Source: Ideonella_A sakaiensis_A
GTDB taxonomy: Bacteria; Pseudomonadota; Gammaproteobacteria; Burkholderiales; Burkholderiaceae_C
Assembly (NCBI RefSeq): GCF_048320135.1
Contig: NZ_CP182947.1
Coordinates: 2,480,001 to 2,544,000 of the forward strand
Direction: 5' to 3'
Length of the DNA: 64,000 nucleotides
Below are positions 1 to 8,531 of the stretch, one piece after another. Under the pieces are notes generated by a model. The model made no database searches and was not told the origin of the DNA. It saw nothing but the letters and a program-made list of their open reading frames with translations. Position 1 is the first letter of the stretch. The number at the start of each line of letters is the position of its first letter. Position numbers and translations under genes: made by a program.

Positions 1-996
1 ACGCGGCTCGCGATTCGCGATCACGACTGCGCCGGCGCCGGTTTCGGTCATCGCCCAGGCTTCGAGCAGCGGAAAGCCGAAGCGCTCTTCGAACGCCGCA
101 TGCTGGCGGCGGTCGACACCGGCGCCGAAACCGAAACGCACCCGGTGGGCCGCATCATCGGCCGATGGCGGCGCGCCGATCAGCATCGCCGGCATCACGC
201 CGAGATAGTGGACGATCGTCGCGCGTGTATCGCGCACCGATTGCCACCAGCTGCCGGGATGGAAGCGGTCGAGCTGCACCAGGCAGCCGCCGGTTTTCAC
301 CATCGCCATTGCCGAATAGGCCATCGCATTCATGTGCGTCAGCGGCAGCGGCGTGATCAGCCGCTCGGCGCCGTCGCGCAGCGTGCACAGGCCGCCGATC
401 CCGGCATACCACTGCCCTGCGAGCAGAAAATAGTCGTTGCTCAGCACGCAGCCCTTCGGCCGACCGGTGGTGCCCGACGTATACAGCAATGCACATTCGC
501 TGGCATTGGTGATCGGCTCGCCGGCACGCGGCGCCGGCAGTGGCGGCGGCGCAACCGGCCCCGAATCGTCCGGCCGCAGCAGCACCGGCTCGCGCCCGGC
601 GGCCGCGGCGGCGCGCAGGTCGCCGAAGCGCTGCTCGAGCCCGACCACGAGACACAGCTCGCTGTGCTCGAGCAGGTAGCCGAGTTCGACCGAACGCAGG
701 TCGTTGTTGATCGGCACGACGCTGACGCCGAGCGCATTCAGCGCAAACCAGTGCAGAAAGAAGTCGGGCCGGTTCTCGAGCAGCAGACCGGCGCGGTGGC
801 CATGGCCGTAGCCGGCCGCGGCATACCGTTCGCGCAGCGATTCGATGCTGGCCAGCGCATCGCCATAGGACAGCGTTGCGGCCTCGATGCCATAGGCGCC
901 AGCAGTCACCGCCTCGGTGCAGAGGAAGTCGGCGTCGGGCCGGCGCTGCGCGCGCTCGACGAAGGCCTGGTACACGGTGTCTTCAGCCATGGGCAT
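1..996 (-). CDS. AMP-forming acyl-CoA ligase, partial (C-terminus beyond the left edge)
   Basis: The gene runs off the window at base 1, leaving about 332 N-terminal residues of an ANL-superfamily ligase, which activates a carboxylic acid to its acyl-AMP and then to its CoA thioester. Visible motifs are the phosphate loop YTSGTTGRPKGC near residues 170-182 and an AMTETGAG segment near residue 312, which fits the A5 motif (Y/T)xTE. The N-terminal part resembles the crotonobetaine/carnitine-CoA ligase (CaiC-like) branch, but the substrate cannot be read from sequence. ATG at 996 has an AGGCGAG ribosome site 5 bases upstream; ATG at 990 is an alternative. It lies downstream of the Rieske oxygenase genes on the same strand, separated by a REP palindrome, so it probably activates a pathway acid of this cluster. 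Confidence 0.9.
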   Translation of the reverse strand, partial: MPMAEDTVYQAFVERAQRRPDADFLCTEAVTAGAYGIEAATLSYGDALASIESLRERYAAAGYGHGHRAGLLLENRPDFFLHWFALNALGVSVVPINNDLRSVELGYLLEHSELCLVVGLEQRFGDLRAAAAAGREPVLLRPDDSGPVAPPPLPAPRAGEPITNASECALLYTSGTTGRPKGCVLSNDYFLLAGQWYAGIGGLCTLRDGAERLITPLPLTHMNAMAYSAMAMVKTGGCLVQLDRFHPGSWWQSVRDTRATIVHYLGVMPAMLIGAPPSADDAAHRVRFGFGAGVDRRQHAAFEERFGFPLLEAWAMTETGAGAVVIANREPR

Positions 997-1011
997 GTCA
1001 GCTCGCCTGTA

Positions 1012-1074
1012 GGAGGGGCTTCAGCCCCGATTCAATGGCGTGGCCACAGCCCGAATCGGGGCTGAAGCCCCTCC
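1012..1074. repeat. REP-like extragenic palindrome (22-base perfect arms)
   Basis: Arms 1012-1033 and 1053-1074 are perfect 22-base inverted repeats around a 19-base loop, core GGGGCTTCAGCCCCGA. A further partial tail copy (AAGCCCCTCCCACA) follows at about 1083-1096. The same core recurs at 1629-1700, 41765-41790 and 42399-42424, so this is a dispersed family and not a gene-specific terminator. It fills the gap between the oxygenase beta subunit and the ligase gene and may also fold in the transcript. Confidence 0.85.
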
Positions 1075-1107
1075 CACAAGACAAGCCCCTCCCACAGATG
1101 TTCTGCT

Positions 1108-1120
1108 GTTTCATATGAAC
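1108..1120. promoter_or_regulatory. Candidate second MarR operator upstream of the ligase gene
   Basis: On the minus strand this reads GTTCATATGAAAC. It shares the 8 bases GTTCATAT with the minus-strand reading of the palindrome at 6751-6764 (GTTCATATCTGAAC) that lies beside the marR gene. It overlaps the stop codon of the oxygenase beta subunit and sits about 110 bases before the ligase start, where a secondary promoter could lie. Its position inside a coding end makes chance a real possibility. Confidence 0.25.
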
Positions 1121-1617
1121 AGCTGCACCGGCGGCAGCGCCGCGTCGCAGTTCAGCAGGTTGACACGCTTCAGCGTGATGCGCAGCGCGCCGTCGTCGAC
1201 ACGGAGGTGGTGGAACGCGGTGCCAACCAGCATCAGCATCTCGTCGCCGCTCGACTCGCTGTAGTGGAACTCGGTGCGGGTCACGAAATGGTTGGCAGCG
1301 GCATCGAGGGTTTCGACATGCGGCTGCTGCAGCAGGTGATGGCAGCGGCTCGGCGGCTGCTGCGAAAACGCGCGCGGGCTCTTGAAGCGCTCGATCCGCA
1401 GCTCGCGCAGCAGCTTGTCCTCGTACATGTGCGAGGTGTGCTCGAGTCCGGGCGGCTGGTCCGGCGTCAGCGGCACCCAGTAGATCGCATCGTCGGTGAA
1501 CAGCTTGTTCCAGCTCTCGAAGTCGCGCGCATCGAGCAGCCGCGCTTCGCGGTAGACAAATTCGACGAGGTGTTCGGCAGTGACTTGGTCTGGTGTCATC
1601 TTTTCAAGCTCGGTCAT
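1111..1617 (-). CDS. Ring-hydroxylating oxygenase beta subunit
   Basis: This 168-residue protein has the SnoaL/NTF2-like cone fold of the small structural subunit of two-subunit Rieske non-heme iron oxygenases. The supporting features are an N-terminal helix followed by FVYREARLLDARDFESWNKLF, which is typical of the family, and the expected length of 160-190 residues. It carries no metal ligands; the family role is to hold the alpha subunits in an alpha3beta3 hexamer. It lies 89 bases downstream of the alpha subunit on the same strand, and that gap holds a REP element. IacD, IadE, BenB and related subunits are similar in type, and I cannot choose the substrate from this sequence alone. Confidence 0.92.
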   Translation of the reverse strand: MTELEKMTPDQVTAEHLVEFVYREARLLDARDFESWNKLFTDDAIYWVPLTPDQPPGLEHTSHMYEDKLLRELRIERFKSPRAFSQQPPSRCHHLLQQPHVETLDAAANHFVTRTEFHYSESSGDEMLMLVGTAFHHLRVDDGALRITLKRVNLLNCDAALPPVQLFI

Positions 1618-1628
1618 CGCAAATGCTT

Positions 1629-1700
1629 GTGGAAGGGGGTTCAGCCCCGATTTCGTCGCATGGCATCAGCCCGAATCGCGGCTGAAGCCGCTCCCACGGA
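1629..1700. repeat. REP-like palindrome, diverged copy
   Basis: This is an imperfect inverted repeat with core GGGTTCAGCCCCGATT on the left and AATCGCGGCTGAAGCCGCTCC on the right (split here by position 1653-1675). It is the same family as 1012-1074 with several changed bases. It lies between the alpha and beta subunit genes of the oxygenase, where such palindromes can alter relative expression of the two messages. Confidence 0.75.
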
Positions 1701-1706
1701 AAAATG

Positions 1707-3032
1707 TCACATGCTCATCGTCATGTATTTGGCCCATGCGCGATATTGGTTGCGCATCGAGATCTCGCTGGTGCCGTTGGCGGTGACATCGGCCTGGCCG
1801 ATCTCTGCGGGGTCGAAATTGCGGTGCAGGCTGATCCAGTCGTTGCCGCTGGCATGCAGGCCCTGCTGGATACCGCGATAGGCGTGCAGGTCGTCGTGGC
1901 CGACCACCGAGAACGGCGAATTGATCAGCCGCGAATACATCGCGGTGCGCTCGAGCAACTGCTTCGGCGCGCCCTTCAGCCGGAAGGTCCAGCTTTCGAT
2001 GATGGTCTTGTCGACGGCAACGGGCCTCACGACGCGTATCGCCTGGATCGCGCCCTTGATCGTCAGGTTCGGAAAATAGACGGTGTTGTGCCGCGTCAGG
2101 CCGAGGATCTCGTGCGCGCGCTCCTTGCCGTAGGCCTTGATCATCGCCTCCTCGTAGGCCGGCACACCTGAATATTTCGAGTGGATGCTGAACTTGACGC
2201 CGGAAAAACTGTGGCCGTTGTCGAAGACGCGCACGCCCATGTCGTCGAAGAACTTGTAGTCCGACATGAATGGCGCAAACTGCTCGATCGCCATCGGTTT
2301 CGGCTCGTCGGCCGGCTTGCCCATCCACATCTTGACCGCGGTGCCGGCCGACGACTCGTGCACGACCATCGGGTGCATCGTGTCGTTGAGGTTCTCGACG
2401 AACATCTTCCAGTTGCAGGCATGCGTATAGCGCAGGCAGCCGCCGGCGATCTCCAGCTCACCTTCCGGCGAGCGATCGGCCATGTTGTCGATCGAACTGA
2501 GCGATTCGCCGAAATAGCTTTCGAAATCGGGCCCGACATCGTTGATCCGCGCGAAGATGAAACCGCGGTAGACGCGCACGTTGTTGATCGCGACCAGTCC
2601 CTTTCCGCTTTCGCATTCGCGCACGTTCGTGCCTTCATAACCTTCGCGCACCGGCATGTTCAGCAGCGAGCCGTCGGTGCGGAAGGTCCAGGCGTGGTAC
2701 GGGCAGCGCAACACCTTGCCGGTATTGCCGCACGGCGCGGTGACGAGGCGGGATCCCTTGTGCGCGCAGCGGTTCATCAGCACCTTGACCTCGCCGTCGG
2801 AGTGGCGCACGACGATCAGCGGCCGGCCGCCGATCTCGGCGGTCAGGTAGTCGCCGTTGTTCGGAATCTGGCTGCTGTGGCCGACATAGTTCCAGGTATT
2901 CGCAAAGAAGTGCTGCTGCTCGAGCGCGAAGATTTCCGGATTGATATACAGGTCGCGGTGCACGCGGTCCGGCTGCACCAGCGCGCCGACCCGCGCCTTC
3001 AGGTCTTCGGTGGGTCCGTTGTAGCGGTCCAT
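1707..3032 (-). CDS. Rieske ring-hydroxylating oxygenase alpha subunit
   Basis: This 441-residue protein is the catalytic subunit of an aromatic-ring-hydroxylating dioxygenase. The Rieske [2Fe-2S] ligands are C89, H91, C110 and H113 (NRCAHKG and RCPYHAW). The mononuclear iron site shows NLNDTMHPMVVH with D217, H220 and H225, the bridging Asp and two facial-triad histidines. ATG at 3032 is preceded by AAAGGAGCACGACG. It needs a ferredoxin/reductase partner that is not encoded in this window. With iorA/iorB upstream and a CoA ligase downstream, the likely substrate is an indole or other aromatic acid. IacC and IadD (indoleacetate pathways) and BenA-like enzymes are the candidates; the assignment to one of them is inference. 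Confidence 0.95.
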   Translation of the reverse strand: MDRYNGPTEDLKARVGALVQPDRVHRDLYINPEIFALEQQHFFANTWNYVGHSSQIPNNGDYLTAEIGGRPLIVVRHSDGEVKVLMNRCAHKGSRLVTAPCGNTGKVLRCPYHAWTFRTDGSLLNMPVREGYEGTNVRECESGKGLVAINNVRVYRGFIFARINDVGPDFESYFGESLSSIDNMADRSPEGELEIAGGCLRYTHACNWKMFVENLNDTMHPMVVHESSAGTAVKMWMGKPADEPKPMAIEQFAPFMSDYKFFDDMGVRVFDNGHSFSGVKFSIHSKYSGVPAYEEAMIKAYGKERAHEILGLTRHNTVYFPNLTIKGAIQAIRVVRPVAVDKTIIESWTFRLKGAPKQLLERTAMYSRLINSPFSVVGHDDLHAYRGIQQGLHASGNDWISLHRNFDPAEIGQADVTANGTSEISMRNQYRAWAKYMTMSM

Positions 3033-3047
3033 CGTCGTGCTCCTTTC

Positions 3048-4547
3048 TCAGATGCCGGCCAGCGCCGCGTCGAGCGCATGGCCGTGTTCGTCGGCGAGCG
3101 CCGCATCGCGAAGACGGCGCAGCGCCGCGGCCGCTTCGGGTTTGCCGGCGAGGCGTTCGCAGGCGCCCATCAGCTTGTCGAAATTGCGCGTGCCGCGTTC
3201 ATGGGTATCGCTGTAACCCTTGACCAGGCGCTGGCAGCGCGCGATCTCGAGCGCGAGCGCCGGGTCGGTCGATGCCGCGGCAGAAATTCTGGCCAGCCAA
3301 TCCTCGATGCGCGCGTTCTCGACCTGGTAACGCAGGCTGCCGCGCCGCCAGCGGCGCAGCCCGGCCAGCGTGTACAGCAGCAGGAAGCCGCGCAGCGAAC
3401 TGGTCTGCACGATGCGGCCGTGCTGCGTGAAGCGTTCGACGAGGCGGCGCGGCGCGCCCGATTGCAGCAACCAGCGGCCGAGCGCTGCCGGCAGCGTGTC
3501 GCAGATCTCCTGCAGCCGCGGATGCAGGAATTCATTGATCTGCAGCAGCTGCTGCTCACCGACCCGGGCTTCGCCACGCACCCGTTCGAAGCGCGTGGCA
3601 CGCACCTTCAGTTCGGCGACGCGGACCGTATCCTCGTAACTCATCCACAACGCGAGATGGCGCGCAACCTCGGCGGTCAGTGCCGGATCGCCGTGGCGCT
3701 GGATCGCCGCGACGCGGTCGAGATAGAGGCCGGCATAGGCCGGATCCTGGTAATCGACCAGCCGCCGCACACCTTCACCGATCAGCGGCTGCTCGGCCGG
3801 CGCGAAGTCGCGCTGCAGCCGTTGCAGCAGTGCATCGACCTCGGGGTGGTCGTGGCGCTCCGGCAGCGGGCGCAGCGGTGCCGACGCCGGTTCGGCGATC
3901 GGCGGCGGCGTTTCGCTTGCACGCGCTGCGCCCTCGCCGAAGGCGCGCAGGCTGGCGGCGACACCGACGCCGCCGCGCTGGATCGTCGCCTCGAAGGCCT
4001 CGCGCGAGAACGGCAGCACCGCAGCACCGCACAGCGCGCCAAACATCACCGCGCTGATCACGCTGCCGGTCTGCTCGGTGACGGCCGCCATGTCGAAGCG
4101 CACGAAGGTTTTTGCCGCGTCGATGCAGGCGGCTTCGATCGTGCGGCTGTCGGCGACGCCGTTGCCCATCGCCGACTTTTCGGCGATTGCATAGACGCGG
4201 TGCGTCGATGCGATCAGCGTCGTGCGGTCCGGGGTGACGAGGCCGCGCTGCACCGCTCGGCCGGCCTCCATCAGCTCGGAGGCGATCAGCACGTCGACGT
4301 CGCCGGGCGTCGGAATCAGCGACAGCACCGGCTCCGCGCCGGCGGCTTCGGCCGCGGCGCGCGGAAACAACTCGAGGTAGTAGATCGTCGCGCCGGTGCG
4401 TTGCGCGACGCCGGCGACCGAGGTGCTCTGCGCGAGGTAGCCGTTGTGTTCGCCGAGGTCGACGATCCAGTCGGCGAGCACGCCGCCACCCTCGCCACCC
4501 ATCGCAAGGATCGCGATCTTGATCGGTTGAACGCTGCCGTTGCTCAT
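3048..4547 (-). CDS. iorB: Indolepyruvate ferredoxin oxidoreductase, beta subunit type, with C-terminal extension
   Basis: This 499-residue protein starts with the glycine-rich motif AMGGEGGGVLADW (about residues 15-27) of the gamma-type domain of 2-oxoacid:ferredoxin oxidoreductases, and continues to about residue 215. The remaining 280 residues form the DUF6537-type extension found in many proteobacterial homologues. Archaeal IorB is only about 200 residues, so this is the long form. ATG at 4547 overlaps the iorA stop (ATGA), which implies translational coupling. With IorA it would oxidatively decarboxylate an aryl-pyruvate such as indolepyruvate to the aryl-acetyl-CoA and reduce ferredoxin. 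Which aryl-pyruvate is used is not shown by the sequence. Confidence 0.9.
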   Translation of the reverse strand: MSNGSVQPIKIAILAMGGEGGGVLADWIVDLGEHNGYLAQSTSVAGVAQRTGATIYYLELFPRAAAEAAGAEPVLSLIPTPGDVDVLIASELMEAGRAVQRGLVTPDRTTLIASTHRVYAIAEKSAMGNGVADSRTIEAACIDAAKTFVRFDMAAVTEQTGSVISAVMFGALCGAAVLPFSREAFEATIQRGGVGVAASLRAFGEGAARASETPPPIAEPASAPLRPLPERHDHPEVDALLQRLQRDFAPAEQPLIGEGVRRLVDYQDPAYAGLYLDRVAAIQRHGDPALTAEVARHLALWMSYEDTVRVAELKVRATRFERVRGEARVGEQQLLQINEFLHPRLQEICDTLPAALGRWLLQSGAPRRLVERFTQHGRIVQTSSLRGFLLLYTLAGLRRWRRGSLRYQVENARIEDWLARISAAASTDPALALEIARCQRLVKGYSDTHERGTRNFDKLMGACERLAGKPEAAAALRRLRDAALADEHGHALDAALAGI

Positions 4548-6703
4548 AGCGCGGTCGCGGCGATGCGCCGGCTGTTGCGCGCCTGCAGCGTGCCGATCAC
4601 GCGCTCGCGCAGCCGTGACTTGAAACGATCCCAGCGACTCGGGTTGCTGATGATCTCGGCGCGGTAGAAAGAAGGGCACAACACCGCTGCATGCGAGACC
4701 TCGCCGCACATGCCGCAGCCGACGCAGCTGTCGAGCACGGTGGCGACCGGGTCGCTGCGCAGCGGATCCGGATTCGGCTTGATGCTCAGCGACGGGCAGC
4801 CGCTGATGCGGATGCACGAATGGTCGCCGGTGCAGGTATCGCTGTCGACGCCGAAACGTTCGCGGACCTGGCGTTTGCCGTCGGCGATCGCCTTGCGCAC
4901 CAGCGGCTTCTCGCGCCGTTGCCGGTTCAGCATGCATTCGGACTGCGCAACGATGACCTTCGGCCCTGCCTGCTTGCTCGTCAATGCATCGCGGATTGCG
5001 TTTCGCATGCCGGCAACGTCGTAGGTGCGGCGGATCGTGCGCACCCAGTTCACGCCGACGCCGCGCACCGCCTGCTCGATCGCGTGGAAGGTGCTGCGGC
5101 TGCGGTTGTTCGCGCGCGACGACGGGATGTCCTGGCCGCCGGTCGCCGCGGTGTAGTTGTTGTCGATGATCAGCGTCAGGCCGTCGCTCTTGTTGAATAC
5201 CGCATTCGCGATGCCACTGGTCAAACCGTTGTGCCAGAAGCCGCCGTCGCCCATGATGCTGATCGGGCGCCGGCCCGGCGTGCCATGGAAGGCCGCCGCG
5301 CCGGCCGCGCCAAGGCCGTAACCCATCGTCGTATTGCCGATGTGGAATGGCGGCAGGATCGAGAACAAATGGCAGCCGATATCGGCGCTGATGTGGTGTT
5401 CACCGAGCTCGCGCTGCACCAGCTTCAGCGCCGCGAAGACCGGCCGCTCCGGGCAGCCGGTGCACAGCCCCGGTGGCCGCGCATGAACCTGGCTGTCGAT
5501 CGCCTTCAGCGGGATCACCTTCTGGCTGCCGGCAGGCGCCAGCTTCGCCTCGTTGAAGGTGGTCGGCAGCCACTGCGGCGCATGTTCGGCAAAAAACGCG
5601 CGCAGCCCCTTGCCGAGCGCCGCCGGCGTATATTCGCCGGCCGCGGGCAACACGCCCTTGCCGACCAGCCGGGTTTGCAGGTCGGCCTTGCGCAACACCG
5701 TCGTGATGCCCTGCTCGATGTAGTTCGGCTGGCCTTCCTCGACCAGCAGCACCGCCTTCTTGCCGCTGCAGAAACGCAGCAGTTCCGAATCGATCAGCGG
5801 ATAGGCGACGTTCATCACGTACAGCGGCAGTTTCGGCCGCCCATAGACATCGGCGAGGCCCAGCCGCTCGAGGGCACGCAGCGTCGAGTTGTAGAGGCCG
5901 CCCTGAACGATGATGCCGACGTCGGATTCGCCTTCGCCAAAAAATTCGTTCAGGCCGCGCTCCTCGATGAAGCGCACCGCCGCCGGCCAGCGCTGCTCGA
6001 TCTTCTCCTGCTCGTGCAGAAAACTTGCCGGCGGCAGCACGATGCGCTGCGCGTCGCGTTTCGGCTGATTGGCGGCATCGGCGAGCGTGAAGGCCGGCTT
6101 GCGGTTGTCCTTCGCGGTGAAATGCCCGTGCACATGGCAAGCGCGGATGCGCAGCTGCAGCATCACCGGCGTATGACTGGCCTCGGACAATTCGAAGCCG
6201 TCCTCGACCGCCTTGACGATCGACGGCAGGTTCGGCCGCGGATCGAGCAGCCACATCTGCGATTTCATCGCGAACGCATGGCTGCGCTCCTGCATGATGC
6301 TCGAGCCGTCGCCGTAATCCTCGCCGACGATCACCAGCGCACCGCCGGTGACGCCGCCGGAAGCGAGGTTGGCGAGCGCATCGGACGCGACATTGGTGCC
6401 GACGGTCGACTTGAACGTGACCGCACCGCGCAGCGGGTAGTTGACCGATGCCGCGAGCGTCGCCGCCGCAGTCGCTTCACTGGCGCTGGTCTCGAAATGC
6501 ACACCCATCTCGGAAAGGATGTCCTGCGCATCGGCGAGCACGTCCATCAAGTGCGAGATCGGCGAGCCCTGGTAGCCGGCGACATAGGCCACGCCGGATT
6601 GCAGCAGCGCTTTCGTGACCGCGAGGATGCCCTCGCCGGCGAAGGTTTCGCCCTCGCCGAGCCGCAGCTTCTTCACCTCTTCGGCAAACGATCTTTCCGC
6701 CAT
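4544..6703 (-). CDS. iorA: Indolepyruvate ferredoxin oxidoreductase, alpha subunit
   Basis: This 719-residue protein carries the 2-oxoacid oxidoreductase pyrimidine domain at the N-terminus (GYQGSPISHLMDVL, about residues 43-56). A thiamine-diphosphate-binding domain follows with GDGGFWHNGLTSG and IDNNYTAATGGQ near residues 485-520. At the C-terminus there are cysteine clusters for iron-sulfur centres, including CTGDHSCIRISGC near residue 621 and CVGCGMCGE near residue 659. The length matches proteobacterial IorA. It is the first gene of the minus-strand operon iorA-iorB-oxygenase alpha-beta, divergent from marR, and the palindrome at 6751-6764 sits in its promoter region. In the family the product is aryl-acetyl-CoA, which would link amino-acid or auxin metabolism to the oxygenase and ligase downstream. 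Confidence 0.93.
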   Translation of the reverse strand: MAERSFAEEVKKLRLGEGETFAGEGILAVTKALLQSGVAYVAGYQGSPISHLMDVLADAQDILSEMGVHFETSASEATAAATLAASVNYPLRGAVTFKSTVGTNVASDALANLASGGVTGGALVIVGEDYGDGSSIMQERSHAFAMKSQMWLLDPRPNLPSIVKAVEDGFELSEASHTPVMLQLRIRACHVHGHFTAKDNRKPAFTLADAANQPKRDAQRIVLPPASFLHEQEKIEQRWPAAVRFIEERGLNEFFGEGESDVGIIVQGGLYNSTLRALERLGLADVYGRPKLPLYVMNVAYPLIDSELLRFCSGKKAVLLVEEGQPNYIEQGITTVLRKADLQTRLVGKGVLPAAGEYTPAALGKGLRAFFAEHAPQWLPTTFNEAKLAPAGSQKVIPLKAIDSQVHARPPGLCTGCPERPVFAALKLVQRELGEHHISADIGCHLFSILPPFHIGNTTMGYGLGAAGAAAFHGTPGRRPISIMGDGGFWHNGLTSGIANAVFNKSDGLTLIIDNNYTAATGGQDIPSSRANNRSRSTFHAIEQAVRGVGVNWVRTIRRTYDVAGMRNAIRDALTSKQAGPKVIVAQSECMLNRQRREKPLVRKAIADGKRQVRERFGVDSDTCTGDHSCIRISGCPSLSIKPNPDPLRSDPVATVLDSCVGCGMCGEVSHAAVLCPSFYRAEIISNPSRWDRFKSRLRERVIGTLQARNSRRIAATAL

Positions 6704-6750
6704 CGCGTCCTCTGAATGCAGGCTTGTGCAGGCCGGCAGCCCGACCTATA

Positions 6751-6764
6751 GTTCAGATATGAAC
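6751..6764. promoter_or_regulatory. Candidate MarR operator in the iorA-marR divergent promoter
   Basis: GTTCAGATATGAAC is a perfect 5-base inverted repeat with a 4-base centre, located in the 111-base gap between the divergent iorA and marR starts. An AT-rich stretch (TATGCAAATGCAT) follows at once. The position suits autoregulation of marR and control of the catabolic operon by an aromatic ligand. Confidence 0.5.
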
Positions 6765-6814
6765 ATATGCAAATGCATCTGTAAAGGGGTTGTTTCCCCG
6801 CCAGGAGGGTAACC

Positions 6815-7321
6815 GTGCCAAAGCCTGCCATGCAATCGGTGCGCGTTGCTGACATCGAACCGGCCGCCCAACCGGCCGCCTTCATCGACGACTATCTGGC
6901 CTACCTGCTGGCGCGCACCAGCCACCTTATCTCGGCCGAATTCCATGCCGTCGTGCAGCGCGCCCGCCTGCCGGTGCTGCAGTGGCGGGTACTGGCGACG
7001 CTGGCCGACGGCAGTGCGCGGACGATCGGCGAAGTCGCGACGATGGTGCTGATACCGCAGTCGACGCTGACGCGGATTGCCGAACGCATGGTGCAGGCCG
7101 GCCTGCTGCAGCGCGCGGCCGACAGCAGCGACCGCCGCTTCACGCGGATCCGGCTGACCGACGATGGCCTGGCGTTGGCCGACCGGCTGGTGCAGCAGGC
7201 GCGCGAGCATGAGGCGGCGGTTGTCGACGCGCTCGGCGCCGACGACGCACGCGCGCTGAAACGCATCCTGCACAAGCTGATCGAGCAGCATGCGGAGGGC
7301 GGGCCTGCCAACCCGCGCTGA
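6815..7321 (+). CDS. MarR-family transcriptional regulator
   Basis: This 168-residue protein has a MarR winged helix. The recognition segment runs through TIGEVATMVLIPQSTLTRIAE (split by position, about residues 70-90) and the wing contains SSDRRFTRIRLTDDG (about residues 105-119). The helices at both ends form the dimer interface. GTG at 6815 is preceded by a near-ideal AGGAGGGTAACC. It is transcribed divergently from iorA, the usual arrangement for a repressor relieved by a pathway aromatic acid. MarR regulators accompany both iac- and iad-type indoleacetate loci, which supports but does not prove a link to auxin. It converges on the MFS gene, which ends 6 bases later. Confidence 0.9.
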   Translation: MPKPAMQSVRVADIEPAAQPAAFIDDYLAYLLARTSHLISAEFHAVVQRARLPVLQWRVLATLADGSARTIGEVATMVLIPQSTLTRIAERMVQAGLLQRAADSSDRRFTRIRLTDDGLALADRLVQQAREHEAAVVDALGADDARALKRILHKLIEQHAEGGPANPR

Positions 7322-7327
7322 AAATTC

Positions 7328-8518
7328 TTATGGAATGCGCCGCGCGCCGATGGCCAGCAACGCCGCGGCAACGACGACGACGCCGAGCGCAATCGTCAAC
7401 GAGCTGGCATGGGCGATGCCACCGATCAGCGGCGGCCCGACCATGAAGCCGACATAACCGACCGACGAGGCCGACGCGATCGCCGCTGCCCGGCTGACAC
7501 CGCGCACACGCGTCGCCGCGCTGAACAGGATCGGCACGACCGGCGCGAGCCCGGCACCAACCAGCGCGAAGCCGACCACCGACAGCAGCGGATGGCCGCT
7601 GACGAGAACGATGGCCATTGCGGTGGCCGCCACTGCTGCGCCAAAACCGAGCACACGCCGTTCCGCAAAGCGGCTGCGCAGCGCATCGCCGGCGAATCGG
7701 GTCGCCGCCATCGCCGCGGCAAATGCCGCATAACCGAGGCCGGCCTGCGCCTGCGACATCAACACCTGTTGCTCGAGGTAGAGCACCGACCAGTCGTACA
7801 TCACGCCTTCTGCTGTCATGCCGCAAAAGACCAGCAGACCGATCACCAGCAGCTGGCCTCTCGGCCACGCGAAGTGGGCCTGCGGCAGCGAATCGTCGCG
7901 TGGATGCACTTCCAGCATCGAACGGGAGGCAACAACGATCAGCACCGCAACGGCACTGCCCACCAGCAGCAGTTGCAACAGCGGCGCAACGCCAGCGCGC
8001 AGCAGCAGCGACGTCAGGCCGGCGCCGGCCATGCCGCCGACGCTGAACATCGCGTGCAGGTTGCTCATCACCGAGCGCCCGCCCAGGCTTTCGAGCGCAG
8101 TGCCTTCGGCGTTGATCGCGACGTCGAACAGGCTCATGCCGGCGCCGAGCAGCAGCATCGTCAGCAGCAGCGGGACGATGCCGGCCCAGGCCAGCACAAG
8201 CATCAATGCCGCACAGACAGCGAGCCCGGCCATTGCGGCGCCACGCCGCGCACCGAAGCGCCCGATCGCCCTGCCGGCAACAAACAACATCGACACGGCA
8301 CCGCAGCCCCCGGCCAGCAGCATCAGCGACAGATTGAATTCGTCGAGCTGGTAGTGCGCCTTCACCGATGGTATGTGGACGCCCCAGGCGCCGGCCAGCA
8401 GACCGAGCGCAGCAAACTGCGCGCGAGTCGCCCAACGTGCCCGTGCCAGTTGCTGCGGCGAGGGCGGCGCGTCGGCAACGGCATCGGCTGGCGGCAGAAC
8501 AACCGGATCGGGATTCAC
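7328..8518 (-). CDS. MFS transporter
   Basis: This 396-residue membrane protein has about 12 hydrophobic segments in two halves, beginning near residue 32, and a short basic loop GRFGARRGAAMAG typical of the 2-3 loop of the major facilitator superfamily. The overall pattern resembles YbjJ-type sugar/drug carriers, but the substrate is unknown. Translation appears to start at GTG 8518, which lies 13 bases after the dtd stop on the same strand, so the two genes are probably co-transcribed. It does not obviously belong to the catabolic cluster. Confidence 0.85.
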   Translation of the reverse strand: MNPDPVVLPPADAVADAPPSPQQLARARWATRAQFAALGLLAGAWGVHIPSVKAHYQLDEFNLSLMLLAGGCGAVSMLFVAGRAIGRFGARRGAAMAGLAVCAALMLVLAWAGIVPLLLTMLLLGAGMSLFDVAINAEGTALESLGGRSVMSNLHAMFSVGGMAGAGLTSLLLRAGVAPLLQLLLVGSAVAVLIVVASRSMLEVHPRDDSLPQAHFAWPRGQLLVIGLLVFCGMTAEGVMYDWSVLYLEQQVLMSQAQAGLGYAAFAAAMAATRFAGDALRSRFAERRVLGFGAAVAATAMAIVLVSGHPLLSVVGFALVGAGLAPVVPILFSAATRVRGVSRAAAIASASSVGYVGFMVGPPLIGGIAHASSLTIALGVVVVAAALLAIGARRIP

Positions 8519-8531
8519 TGCGCCGGCCCGC

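Noticed and set aside
1105..1123. Hairpin GCTGTT/AACAGC at the end of the oxygenase beta subunit gene as a terminator
   Set aside because: The stem is short, there is no U-tract, and it overlaps the stop codon. The inner palindrome was kept only as a weak operator candidate.
2181..4667. Very long open frame on the plus strand (about 828 codons) opposite the Rieske and iorB genes
   Set aside because: It is antisense to two genes with intact catalytic motifs; long antisense frames are expected in GC-rich coding DNA, and its composition (Arg/His/Asp-rich) is typical of a shadow.
4691..6715. Long plus-strand open frame opposite iorA
   Set aside because: It mirrors iorA, shows no domain, and has the same shadow composition.
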